NCBI GenBank assembly: GCA_002840535.1
Contig: PHBH01000006.1
Span: 62,001-126,000, forward strand
Reading direction: 5' to 3'
Source: Deltaproteobacteria bacterium HGW-Deltaproteobacteria-15
GTDB taxonomy: Bacteria > Desulfobacterota > DSM-4660 > Desulfatiglandales > HGW-15
Length of the DNA stretch: 64,000 nucleotides
Shown here: positions 53,113 to 60,638 of the stretch, one piece after another
How positions within the stretch are numbered: position 1 is the first letter of the stretch
Layout: every line of letters starts with the position of its first letter
Program-made: the position numbers and the translations under genes
Notes under the pieces: model-generated
The model's database searches: none
Told to the model about the DNA's origin: nothing
Seen by the model: the letters and a program-made list of their open reading frames with translations, nothing else

Positions 53113-53207
53113 ATTCCGCCTTCCGCGCTTTTCAATTTCCATAGGGTGGCCGGTCGGGGCTTCATTTCTCACTTCCGCCTTCCACCTTCCGATTTCCGCA
53201 TTTCTTC
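53113..53207. repeat. Heptad repeat (CTTCCGC type)
   Basis: CCGCCTTCCGCGC and CTTCCGCCTTCCACCTTCC recur with 7-nt spacing in the gap between acoB and acoC. Inverted arms are not obvious. Confidence 0.55.
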
Positions 53208-53208
53208 T

Positions 53209-54189
53209 CTACGCGTATTCCATCAACCGTCTGACTGCGGGCAGCAGGTTCTTTTCGTCGGGGATGTAGGCCTTCTCGAGAGGCGGCGAAAACGGCACCG
53301 GCGTATCCGGAGAGCAGACCCTGGCGACCGGGGCCTTCAGGTAGAAAAGCCCCTCCTCGGCAACCATGGCGGCAATTTCGCCCGCCACCCCGCACGTCTT
53401 GGGCCCTTCGTCGGCCACGAGCAGCCTTCCCGTCTTCTTCACGGATTCAAGGATTGCTTCCTTGTCCAGGGGAACGATAGTCCTGGGATCCACCACCTCG
53501 ATGTCGATGCCCTCTTTTGCCAACTCGTTGGCGACGTTCAGGGCGCGAAGGACCATGGCATGGGTTGCCACAATGGTGAGATCTTTCCCCTGCCGTTTGA
53601 CATCGGCCTTGCCAAAAGGGATGCGGTACATCTCCTCAGGAACGTCGCCTTTTTCGATGTAAAGCTTCTTGTGCTCGATGAAGGCCACCGGGTTTTCGTT
53701 CTTGATGGCTTCGATCAGCAGCCCCTTTGCGTCATGGGGGGTCGAGGGAGTGGCCACCACGAGACCGGGCGTGTGCGCGAAAAAGGCGTGAAAGCTCTGG
53801 GAGTGCTGCGCGCCGGTTCCCCGCCCTGCACCGATATTGGTTCTGAGCACCATGGGGACCTGGCCCCGCCCGCCGAACATGTAGCGCATCTTGGCCATCT
53901 GGTTGATGATCATGTCCATGGCGCAGGTGGTGAAATCGATGAACATGATCTCGGCCACCGGCCGCATCCCGGTGAGGGCGGCCCCCACGCAGGCGCCCAC
54001 GAATCCTGCCTCTGAAATGGGCGTGTCGATTATCCGGTTTGGGCCGAATTCACCAAGCAGGCCGGCCGACACCTGGAAAATGCCTCCATAGACCCCAACG
54101 TCTTCGCCGAGCAGAATGACCCGCTCATCTTCCTGCATACACTGCTTCAACGCTTCATTGAGCGCCTGGGCATAAGTCAGCTCTCTCAT
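53209..54189 (-). CDS. acoB: E1 beta subunit of acetoin/2-oxoacid dehydrogenase
   Basis: This 326-residue protein has the transketolase-like pyrimidine-binding and C-terminal domains: YAQALNEALKQCMQEDERVILLGEDVGVYGG at the start, GRGTGAQHSQSFHAFFAHTPGL near 145 and GKDLTIVATHAMVLRALN near 190. With AcoA it binds thiamine diphosphate and decarboxylates or cleaves the substrate. It starts 4 bp after acoA ends. The regulator and operon make acetoin the likely substrate; a branched-chain 2-oxoacid is the alternative. Confidence 0.93.
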   Translation of the reverse strand: MRELTYAQALNEALKQCMQEDERVILLGEDVGVYGGIFQVSAGLLGEFGPNRIIDTPISEAGFVGACVGAALTGMRPVAEIMFIDFTTCAMDMIINQMAKMRYMFGGRGQVPMVLRTNIGAGRGTGAQHSQSFHAFFAHTPGLVVATPSTPHDAKGLLIEAIKNENPVAFIEHKKLYIEKGDVPEEMYRIPFGKADVKRQGKDLTIVATHAMVLRALNVANELAKEGIDIEVVDPRTIVPLDKEAILESVKKTGRLLVADEGPKTCGVAGEIAAMVAEEGLFYLKAPVARVCSPDTPVPFSPPLEKAYIPDEKNLLPAVRRLMEYA

Positions 54190-54193
54190 CGTC

Positions 54194-55168
54194 TCACCCC
54201 TTTACCAAAACGTCCTCGAACATCTCTTCGATGGAGGGAAATGCGCTTTCGTTCGCATAAGCGACTGCCTGTTCGATCTCCTCGGCCAATCTGGCTTCGA
54301 TGGAAGCCATTTTCTTCTTCGTCAGCGCCTTCTGCTCCAGGAGTTTTCCAGCCAGCCGGGGGATCGGGTCTTTCTTCTTCCATTCTTCGATCTCCTCGGT
54401 GGTGCGGTACCGTCTTCCCTGATTGGGATCGCCTTCGTGATGCCCTCTCCAGCGGTACGTCTTGCACTCGATGAGCGTGGGCCCCTCGCCGGCCCGCGCC
54501 CTGCTGACAGCCTTGGAGGCCGCCCCGTAAACATCGAGGACATCGTTCCCGTCCACCACCACGCCGGGCATGTCATAGCTCGTCGCCCGTATGGCGATGT
54601 CCTTGATGGCCTGGTGCTTGGCCTGGGAAACGGAAATGCCATACTTGTTGTTTTCACAGACGAAGATAACCGGGAGCCGGTGCACGGAGGCAAAATTCAG
54701 GCTCTCGTGAAAGGTCCCGTTGTTGGATGATGCGTCCCCGAAGAAGCCGACTGAGACCTGATCGGTCTTCCTCAGCTTGATTGAAAGGCCGGCCCCCCCG
54801 GCAATGGGAATGCCGCCCCCGGCAATGCCGTTGGCCCCGAGGATGCCGATCTTCATGTCCGCGATGTGCATGGAGCCGCCCTTCCCTTTGCAGTACCCCG
54901 TCTTCTTGCCGAACAATTCGGCCATCATGAGCTTGAGGTCAGCCCCCTTTGCAATGACGTGCCCATGCCCCCGGTGGGTGCTCGTGATGTAATCGTCCTC
55001 CCGCAACACCCCGCAGACGCCGGCGGCGACAGCCTCCTCCCCGAGATAGAGGTGCGCAAGTCCGGGCACGAGACCTCTGGCATAGAGATCGACGATCCGG
55101 TCTTCGAAGAGTCGGATCTTGACCATGGTGTTGTAAAGGTCCAGAAGTTTTTCCTTGCTGATCTCCAT
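54194..55168 (-). CDS. acoA: E1 alpha subunit of acetoin/2-oxoacid dehydrogenase
   Basis: This 324-residue thiamine-diphosphate enzyme subunit contains the binding motif GDASSNNGTFHESLNFAS (near 148), EDDYITSTHRGHGHVIAKG and a C-terminal YRWRGHHEGDPNQGRRYR. Short length and the HRGHGHVIAKGAD motif match acetoin-type E1 alpha rather than pyruvate dehydrogenase. It is first of the operon and has GGAGG 6 nt before the ATG. A sigma-54 promoter lies about 115 bp upstream and an AcoR-type activator is encoded divergently, both typical of acetoin operons. Confidence 0.92.
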   Translation of the reverse strand: MEISKEKLLDLYNTMVKIRLFEDRIVDLYARGLVPGLAHLYLGEEAVAAGVCGVLREDDYITSTHRGHGHVIAKGADLKLMMAELFGKKTGYCKGKGGSMHIADMKIGILGANGIAGGGIPIAGGAGLSIKLRKTDQVSVGFFGDASSNNGTFHESLNFASVHRLPVIFVCENNKYGISVSQAKHQAIKDIAIRATSYDMPGVVVDGNDVLDVYGAASKAVSRARAGEGPTLIECKTYRWRGHHEGDPNQGRRYRTTEEIEEWKKKDPIPRLAGKLLEQKALTKKKMASIEARLAEEIEQAVAYANESAFPSIEEMFEDVLVKG

Positions 55169-55281
55169 TGAACTCCTCCCAAGAAATCACGTTATGTTTT
55201 CTTCCCGTCCTCGTCCTGTCTCCACTGAAGAAGGAACCGGCCGGTGCAGCGATATCGTTTGATGCACCAGTTATCCGATCA

Positions 55282-55297
55282 AGCAAGCGATATGCCA
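55282..55297 (-). promoter_or_regulatory. Sigma-54 (-24/-12) promoter of the aco operon
   Basis: TGGCATATCGCTTGCT has the GG and GC dinucleotides in the invariant sigma-54 spacing (TGGCA-N6-TTGC). It points toward acoA, with transcription expected to begin near 55270, about 100 nt before the start codon. Confidence 0.85.
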
Positions 55298-55415
55298 CAA
55301 ATGAAGCCCTGTCGATGCCGTGGTCAACCTATCGTTATATTTCATATTTACTTGACTCCGGATATGGAGCCCTCTCTGCTTCACTCCCCGGCTTGTTCTA
55401 AAATGGGACAGATGT

Positions 55416-55441
55416 ACTGTTTTGCAGCGGAGCAATACAGT
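55416..55441. promoter_or_regulatory. Probable enhancer (upstream activator) site for the AcoR-type regulator
   Basis: ACTGTTTTGC and GCAATACAGT form a 10-bp inverted repeat (one mismatch) around AGCGGA. It lies about 120 bp upstream of the sigma-54 promoter, the usual distance for an enhancer-binding protein site, and between the operon and the divergent lipA-acoR pair. Confidence 0.65.
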
Positions 55442-55460
55442 GGCGAGATCACGAAAGGGA

Positions 55461-55548
55461 AGAGGTCAGAAGTCAGAGATCAGAGGTCAGCAAGGTAGTT
55501 GACAAATGTCAAATGACAAGGAACAAATGACCAAGGACAAAGGACTGC
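55461..55548. repeat. Heptad repeat (GTCAGAG / AAATGAC type)
   Basis: AGGTCAGAAGTCAGAGATCAG is followed by ACAAATGTCAAATGACAAGG and AAATGACCAAGGACAAAGG, all 7-nt periodic. It sits in the divergent region between the enhancer-like site and lipA. Confidence 0.65.
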
Positions 55549-55646
55549 TTGCATCTGTTCATTTTGTGTTCTATTCTGAATCAGTTTGCATCCCTTTGAG
55601 TCAGTTTTTGTAGGTTTTTGGAGAAAATTCCGTGGAGGATACGAGT

Positions 55647-56519
55647 GTGAAACCGAAGTGGCTCAGGCGGCGGCTGCCACCGCCCGGCCGCAACGCGACA
55701 GTGCATGCAGCCATACAAGGCAGGGGACTCCATACGGTCTGCGTCGAGGCGTGCTGTCCCAATCAGATGGAATGCTTCGGCCGCGGGACCGCGACCTTCC
55801 TGCTGCTTGGACCGAGTTGCACCAGAGGCTGCACCTTCTGCGCCGTGGACAAGTCCCCCACCCGTCCTCCCGACCCTGACGAACCCGCCCGGATTGCCGC
55901 TGCGGTGGCCCAGCTCGAGTTGAACTTCTGCGTGCTCACCATGGTCACACGCGACGATCTCGCCGATGGAGGAGCGGAACATATCGCGGAAACCGTTTCC
56001 GCCATACGAAAGGCCCGCTCAGGCATCGGCCTGGAGCTTCTGATCTCGGATCTCCATGGAAGCGGCAAAGCTCTCTTCAGGGTCCTGGAAGCGCGTCCGG
56101 AGGTGCTTAACCATAACGTGGAAACCGTTCCACGCCTTTACCCGGAGGTACGGCCTCAAGCCGATTTCAACCGCTCCCTTGAGCTCCTTCAAAGAGCGTC
56201 CTCCCACAACCCTCCCATCGTGACGAAATCGGGGATGATGCTGGGGCTCGGAGAAACCCGCAAGGAACTCATCGAGACCATGCAAGCCGTACGGGACACA
56301 GGTTGCCGCCTGCTCACGCTCGGCCAGTATCTGGCGCCTTCGAAACGGCACCATCCTATTGTCCGATATGTGCCTCCCGAGGAGTTCTCCGAGTACGAAA
56401 AGATCGGTCTTGGCATGGGGTTCTCCGCAGTAGCGAGCGCTCCTTTCGTGAGGAGTTCTTATGAAGCCGAAAGGCTCTACAGGGAAGCCGCCGCGAGGAT
56501 TGCCGATGAAACAGATTAG
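55647..56519 (+). CDS. lipA: Lipoyl synthase
   Basis: This 290-residue radical-SAM enzyme inserts two sulfurs into octanoyl groups to form the lipoate needed by the E2 subunit encoded divergently. The auxiliary cluster motif CVEACCPNQMEC (CX4CX5C) is followed by the radical-SAM CTRGCTFC, then HNVETVPRLYPEVRP and the C-terminal RSSY, where a Ser ligates the auxiliary cluster. The GTG at 55647 is preferred: GGAGG lies 8 nt upstream, and an earlier GTG overlaps that sequence. It overlaps the acoR start by 14 bp. Confidence 0.95.
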   Translation: MKPKWLRRRLPPPGRNATVHAAIQGRGLHTVCVEACCPNQMECFGRGTATFLLLGPSCTRGCTFCAVDKSPTRPPDPDEPARIAAAVAQLELNFCVLTMVTRDDLADGGAEHIAETVSAIRKARSGIGLELLISDLHGSGKALFRVLEARPEVLNHNVETVPRLYPEVRPQADFNRSLELLQRASSHNPPIVTKSGMMLGLGETRKELIETMQAVRDTGCRLLTLGQYLAPSKRHHPIVRYVPPEEFSEYEKIGLGMGFSAVASAPFVRSSYEAERLYREAAARIADETD

Positions 56520-58488
56520 CCTGATGAAAAAAGGCGCAACCCATGCGCAGGCAGTCGAAGACCCGGCAAAGGAAGGATGGGAAAAGGTCGTCCTCCGGGG
56601 CGAGCCCTCATCCCCGGACATCAGGCCGGAGGTCGTTCGATCATGGAAAAGATGCCTGGAGATGGGGCTCGATCCCCTCAGGAACGTAGCTCCGCCCGTG
56701 GTTTCAGGAAGCGAGCTGGAGAGGCTCATCAAAGACAACCGCGACCTCATCGAAATTGCAAGACCCGTGATGGACATGTTCGAGATCTCCGTCCGTGGAA
56801 CGGGTTTCATCGTCAGTCTCTCCGAACGGACAGGATGTGTCCTCCTCGTCAGCGGGGACAGGGAAATTATGGAGATGGCCTGTCAAAACTTTTATCAGCC
56901 GGGCTGTATCCGGGATATTGAACACGCCGGCACCAATGCAATCGGCGTCTGCCTGATGGAAGGAAAGCCCATTCAACTCACCGGGGCGGAGCACTTCAAT
57001 GTCCATTTTCATCCATGGACCTGTTCCTCAGCCCCTATTCGGGGAGGCAGGGGGGAAATTCTGGGGGTGATCACCCTTTCCGGACGATCCACCGGACGGC
57101 ACAAGCACACGCTTGCCCTTATAACGGCCGCTGCCGAGACAATTGGAAGCCAGCATCGCGAGCGCGAGTTGACCGAGGAGAAGCTTCGCCTCAGCTCGAT
57201 GCTCAGCCTGGTCTTCGACTCCATTGCCGACGGGGTCATCGCGGTGGACACCAACCTGAAGATCACCCACATCAACAGAACGGCTGCGAACATGCTTGGT
57301 CTGGAACCGGAGGCCGTTATCGGAAAGGGTCTCGCGGAGGAGATCCAGCCGGAGAACGCCCTCCTCCGCGCTTTCAAGACCAGGAACTACTTCTCTGACA
57401 TGGAAATCGGCTTCTCCTGCCCCATGGGGCACAGGAGCTTCATGTGTTCATGCGATCCCATCAAGGATTCCTCCGGCCACGGGATCGGGGCCATTATCAT
57501 GCTGGCTGAAAAGCGCCAGGTGATCAGCATTGCAAAGAAGATCGGTGGAAATTATGCCAAGTACCGTCTCACCGATATCAAGGGAAAGGATCCCGAACTC
57601 CTGAGGCAGGTGGAACTGGCGAGGATTGCCGCAAAGACCAACTCCCGCGTGCTCATTATCGGGGAAAGCGGCACGGGAAAGGAACTTTTCGCACAGGCTG
57701 TCCACAACGAGAGCGGCAGGAGAACCGAGCCTTTTGTGGCCATTTCCTGCGCTGCCATTCCAAGGGATCTTATCGAATCCGAGCTTTTCGGATACCGGGG
57801 AGGCGCCTTCACAGGCGCGCGAAGAGAAGGGCTTGTGGGCAAGTTCGAACTGGCCAATCGAGGCACCCTGTTCCTTGACGAGGTCAACGGACTCCCCCTG
57901 GACCTTCAGGCCAAGCTGCTCCGAGTCCTGCAGCAGAACGAGATCCTCCGTCTCGGGGACACCCGCACCATTGCGATCGACGTCCGGGTCCTGGCTGCCA
58001 GCAACTGCGACCTCATGACTGAAGTGGAAAATGCCAATTTCCGTAAGGACCTCTATTATCGTTTGAACGTGGTGGAAATCTATATCCCTCCTTTGCGGCA
58101 GAGGAAGGAAGATCTGGAGCTTCTGATCGATCACATCATGAAAAGGCTTTGCCGGGAGATGGGTCTTACAAGACCCAGGATTTCGGCGGATGTCCTCGAG
58201 AGATTGAAAGACTACCACTGGCCGGGAAATATCAGGGAACTTGAAAACAGCATCGAGCGCGCCCTCCTGTTGTCTCAGGGCAACACGATCCAGCGGATTC
58301 ACTTCCCCGAGAGAACCCAGAGTACTCACGTACGGCCCGACTCCGTCTCCTCACTCCACAGCACCTTCAAAAAGGCCGTAGAGAGCACCCTCTCCGAATG
58401 CGACGGAAATGTCTCCAGGGCAGCGAGACACCTCAGGATCGCCAGGAGCACCCTCTACCGAAAGATGAAGGAATTCGGATTGGCCTAA
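56506..58488 (+). CDS. acoR: AcoR-type sigma-54-dependent enhancer-binding regulator
   Basis: This 660-residue activator has an AcoR N-terminal region ([14 protein letters not shown] near 45), a GAF domain (about 75-220), a PAS domain (about 245-320, [23 protein letters not shown]), an AAA+ domain (Walker [13 protein letters not shown], the GAFTGA loop that contacts sigma-54, Walker B GTLFLDEV) and a C-terminal Fis-type helix-turn-helix ([22 protein letters not shown]). It should activate acoABC-lpdA from the sigma-54 promoter when its effector is present. The ATG at 56506 (GAGG 7 nt upstream) is preferred to later Mets. Its gene ends just before a livG remnant. Confidence 0.93.
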   Translation: MKQISLMKKGATHAQAVEDPAKEGWEKVVLRGEPSSPDIRPEVVRSWKRCLEMGLDPLRNVAPPVVSGSELERLIKDNRDLIEIARPVMDMFEISVRGTGFIVSLSERTGCVLLVSGDREIMEMACQNFYQPGCIRDIEHAGTNAIGVCLMEGKPIQLTGAEHFNVHFHPWTCSSAPIRGGRGEILGVITLSGRSTGRHKHTLALITAAAETIGSQHRERELTEEKLRLSSMLSLVFDSIADGVIAVDTNLKITHINRTAANMLGLEPEAVIGKGLAEEIQPENALLRAFKTRNYFSDMEIGFSCPMGHRSFMCSCDPIKDSSGHGIGAIIMLAEKRQVISIAKKIGGNYAKYRLTDIKGKDPELLRQVELARIAAKTNSRVLIIGESGTGKELFAQAVHNESGRRTEPFVAISCAAIPRDLIESELFGYRGGAFTGARREGLVGKFELANRGTLFLDEVNGLPLDLQAKLLRVLQQNEILRLGDTRTIAIDVRVLAASNCDLMTEVENANFRKDLYYRLNVVEIYIPPLRQRKEDLELLIDHIMKRLCREMGLTRPRISADVLERLKDYHWPGNIRELENSIERALLLSQGNTIQRIHFPERTQSTHVRPDSVSSLHSTFKKAVESTLSECDGNVSRAARHLRIARSTLYRKMKEFGLA

Positions 58489-58602
58489 ATGCAGTGTCTC
58501 ACTTTGAACCAGGTGTTTCAGCTCGCTACAAAATTTCTCCGCGCTCCTCCGGACCCATGGAATGATTCGGGCCCGATTCCCCAGTTATATAAAGCCATCA
58601 TT

Positions 58603-58713
58603 GACCTCTCGGCCAGACTCGTTGTACTTAACTATGGTGAGAAAATCGCGGAAGGCGAACCCCGCGAAGTTCTCACCCACCGGGCTGTGGTCGAGGCTTA
58701 TCTTGGTGAATAA
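58603..58713 (+). pseudogene. Fragment of a LivG-type ABC ATPase (C-terminal end only)
   Basis: About 37 residues, ARLVVLNYGEKIAEGEPREV followed by LTHRAVVEAYLGE, match the conserved C-terminal end of LivG proteins, but no Walker A, signature or Walker B sequence precedes them. The 114 bp between acoR and this piece is not related. It is read as a remnant left by a deletion or rearrangement, and its stop overlaps the ribosome-binding region of the next gene. Confidence 0.7.
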
Positions 58714-58714
58714 G

Positions 58715-59188
58715 ATGAAATCCATCGCCCTCGATCCTCTTCGATGCAACGGGTGCCGGGAATGTGAAACAGCCTGCTCCGTAAGACGCACCGGTCTGAA
58801 CAACCCTGCCTGGAGCTGCATTCGGGTGATCGGGAAGGAGGGAACGGAAGGGTTCTGGTTTCCGGTTCTCTGTATGCAGTGCTCTGATCCCCCTTGTCTC
58901 AAGGCCTGTCCTGCGGAAGCCCTTTTCAGGGATGAGGGCGACCGGGTCATGATCCGATATGACCGGTGCATCGGCTGCAGAATGTGCCTTGTCGCCTGTC
59001 CCTTCGGCGCCATGGGTTTTGATATGGATTTCGGTCGATCCTTTAAATGCGACCTTTGCGGAGGCAACCCGGAGTGCGTGCGTGTCTGTGAGCCCAAGGC
59101 GCTCCATTACCTCGACAAGACCGAGATGGGCCTGGACCGTGCTCTGCATTTTTCCCGCAGCCTGGTGGAGGCGGAACGGGGCCGCTGA
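58715..59188 (+). CDS. Iron-sulfur electron-transfer protein (HycB/CooF-like)
   Basis: This 157-residue protein has four Cys groups: CNGCRECETAC (11-21), CMQCSDPPCLKACP, CIGCRMCLVACP and CDLCGGNPECVRVCEP, for up to four [4Fe-4S] clusters. It is the kind of small electron carrier paired with hydrogenases, CO dehydrogenase or tungsten aldehyde oxidoreductases. It is followed by another ferredoxin and a MetV-like gene on the same strand, so it may feed that set. Start at 58715 follows a livG remnant directly. Partner enzyme unproven. Confidence 0.85.
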   Translation: MKSIALDPLRCNGCRECETACSVRRTGLNNPAWSCIRVIGKEGTEGFWFPVLCMQCSDPPCLKACPAEALFRDEGDRVMIRYDRCIGCRMCLVACPFGAMGFDMDFGRSFKCDLCGGNPECVRVCEPKALHYLDKTEMGLDRALHFSRSLVEAERGR

Positions 59189-59208
59189 CGCAGGGAGTTG
59201 AAATACAT

Positions 59209-59293
59209 TGAACCGCGAAGGCGCAAAGGAAGCAAAGAACAACGCGAAAAAGACAAATCGTTCCTTGGCGCACTTGGCGTCCTGGCGGTTTAA
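59209..59293. repeat. Heptad inverted repeat (AACCGCGAAGGCGC type)
   Basis: GAACCGCGAAGGCGCAAAGG on the left pairs with TTGGCGCACTTGGCGTCC and TGGCGGTTTAA on the right. It is related to the copies at 5.7 and 60.5 kb. Confidence 0.85.
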
Positions 59294-59311
59294 GTCTTAG
59301 TTGGAGAGAAT

Positions 59312-59716
59312 ATGGCCAGCTTTCAAGTCAATCAGAAGTGCACCGGGTGCCTCGCCTGCGTACAGAGCTGCCCTGCCAAGGCGTTGAGCTATGAGGACCA
59401 AGACGGTCAGAGATCCCTTCTGCACAACCCCCTCCTCTGTGCGCGGTGCGGTCATTGCTGGCGCATCTGTCCGGAGGGGGCGATTGAATTTGAGCAATTT
59501 TTGCAGGGGAAGTGGGAAAAGGTTATCACGACGGATCTGGTCCGCTGCACCGTTTGCGGGGAGCCCGTGTATACGGCAAAGGTCAAACAGATCCTGTCGG
59601 ATCGGCTCAAGGAGGACCTGGAAGCCCTCTGTCCCCGGCACCGCAGCGGCGCCGCCCTGGCGGCCTGGCATAATGCGCTCAGCACGGGCGAACGGCTTAA
59701 GGGGGTGCGGAAGTGA
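59312..59716 (+). CDS. Ferredoxin with 2x[4Fe-4S] and a C-terminal Cys pair
   Basis: This 134-residue protein has two cluster motifs, CTGCLACVQSCP (11-22) and CARCGHCWRICP (43-54), then a C-terminal half with CTVCGEPV and a late Cys in EALCPRHRSG. Such two-cluster proteins serve as carriers to MetV/MetF or Hdr modules. Its stop overlaps the start of the MetV-like gene (GTGA), so the two are translationally coupled. It lies behind a heptad repeat. Confidence 0.85.
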   Translation: MASFQVNQKCTGCLACVQSCPAKALSYEDQDGQRSLLHNPLLCARCGHCWRICPEGAIEFEQFLQGKWEKVITTDLVRCTVCGEPVYTAKVKQILSDRLKEDLEALCPRHRSGAALAAWHNALSTGERLKGVRK

Positions 59717-60417
59717 TTGTAGGAAAGCCCAAACCCCTGGAGGAGGTAGCGACCCTCGTCTCGGAATACGGCAAGGTGCTTATCGTGGGGTGTGGCACGT
59801 GTGTCACCGTGTGTCTGACTGGGGGCGAGCGGGAGGCAATGTGCCTTTCCAGAGATCTCTCCCAGCCAGACCTGTATGCCGGGCATGTCCCGTCCTTTGA
59901 GGTGAAGACGATTGAAAGACAGTGCGAGCGGGACATGGTCGGCGCCTTTCTGAAGATCCCACGGGACTGTGAGGCTATCTTGTCCCTGGCCTGTGGCGCA
60001 GGTGTCCAGACCCTTTCTGCCGTCTTCTCCGACATGCCTGTCCTTCCCGCCCTGAATACAACCTTTTTGGGCGCCCTCGACGAGCCCGGTGTCTGGAACG
60101 AAAAGTGTTACGGCTGCGGGGATTGCGTCCTGGCTTACACGGGAGGCATCTGCCCGGTGGCGCGCTGCGCCAAGCGCCTCTTCAACGGGCCTTGCGGCGG
60201 GTCGCGGGACGGCAAATGCGAGATCGGCAATGGCGTGGAGTGCGGATGGGCACTGATCATCGCGCGCCTCGCCAACCTGAAGAGACTTGATCTCTATGAG
60301 AGGATCCAGCCCCCAAAGGACTGGTCCTTGGACAGGGGCGGTGGACCCCGGGTGCAGCGCTACGGAGAGATACCGATGGGCAAACCTCCGGTGAAATCAG
60401 TGCCGAGTGACAAGTGA
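59713..60417 (+). CDS. MetV-like zinc-finger protein (methylenetetrahydrofolate reductase C-terminal domain)
   Basis: This 234-residue protein has the MetV pattern: a CGTCVTVC site near 27-35, SLACGAGVQTL, then a C-terminal Cys-rich module CYGCGDCVLAYTGGICPVARCAKRLFNGPCGGSRDGKCE. MetV works with MetF in the reductive acetyl-CoA pathway and also occurs with other electron-transfer partners. No MetF gene is seen here; the upstream gene is a ferredoxin and the downstream one a molybdopterin enzyme. The start is GTG (overlapping the previous stop as GTGA). Confidence 0.85.
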   Translation: MIVGKPKPLEEVATLVSEYGKVLIVGCGTCVTVCLTGGEREAMCLSRDLSQPDLYAGHVPSFEVKTIERQCERDMVGAFLKIPRDCEAILSLACGAGVQTLSAVFSDMPVLPALNTTFLGALDEPGVWNEKCYGCGDCVLAYTGGICPVARCAKRLFNGPCGGSRDGKCEIGNGVECGWALIIARLANLKRLDLYERIQPPKDWSLDRGGGPRVQRYGEIPMGKPPVKSVPSDK

Positions 60418-60490
60418 AGAGTCCACAGGCTTCGCGCGCTGTTCTGAAATAAAGAAGATCGCGCGGTGAGAAGCAGGGAATTGAATGGAT

Positions 60491-60567
60491 TGAACCGCGA
60501 AGGCGCAAAGGACGTAAAGAAGAACGCAGACATCTTTTCTTGGCGTACTTGGCGTCTTGGCGGTTTA
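60491..60567. repeat. Heptad inverted repeat (AACCGCGAAGGCGC type)
   Basis: GAACCGCGAAGGCGCAAAGG on the left pairs with TTGGCGTACTTGGCGTC and TTGGCGGTTTA on the right. It is a close copy of the one at 59.2 kb and lies before the molybdopterin gene. Confidence 0.85.
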
Positions 60568-60638
60568 GAGCTATTGATGAAACGTTGTCTTTCCGGCTTT
60601 TCGAAGTCTCCGGTTTGATCGGGGAAAAAGGAGTACTC

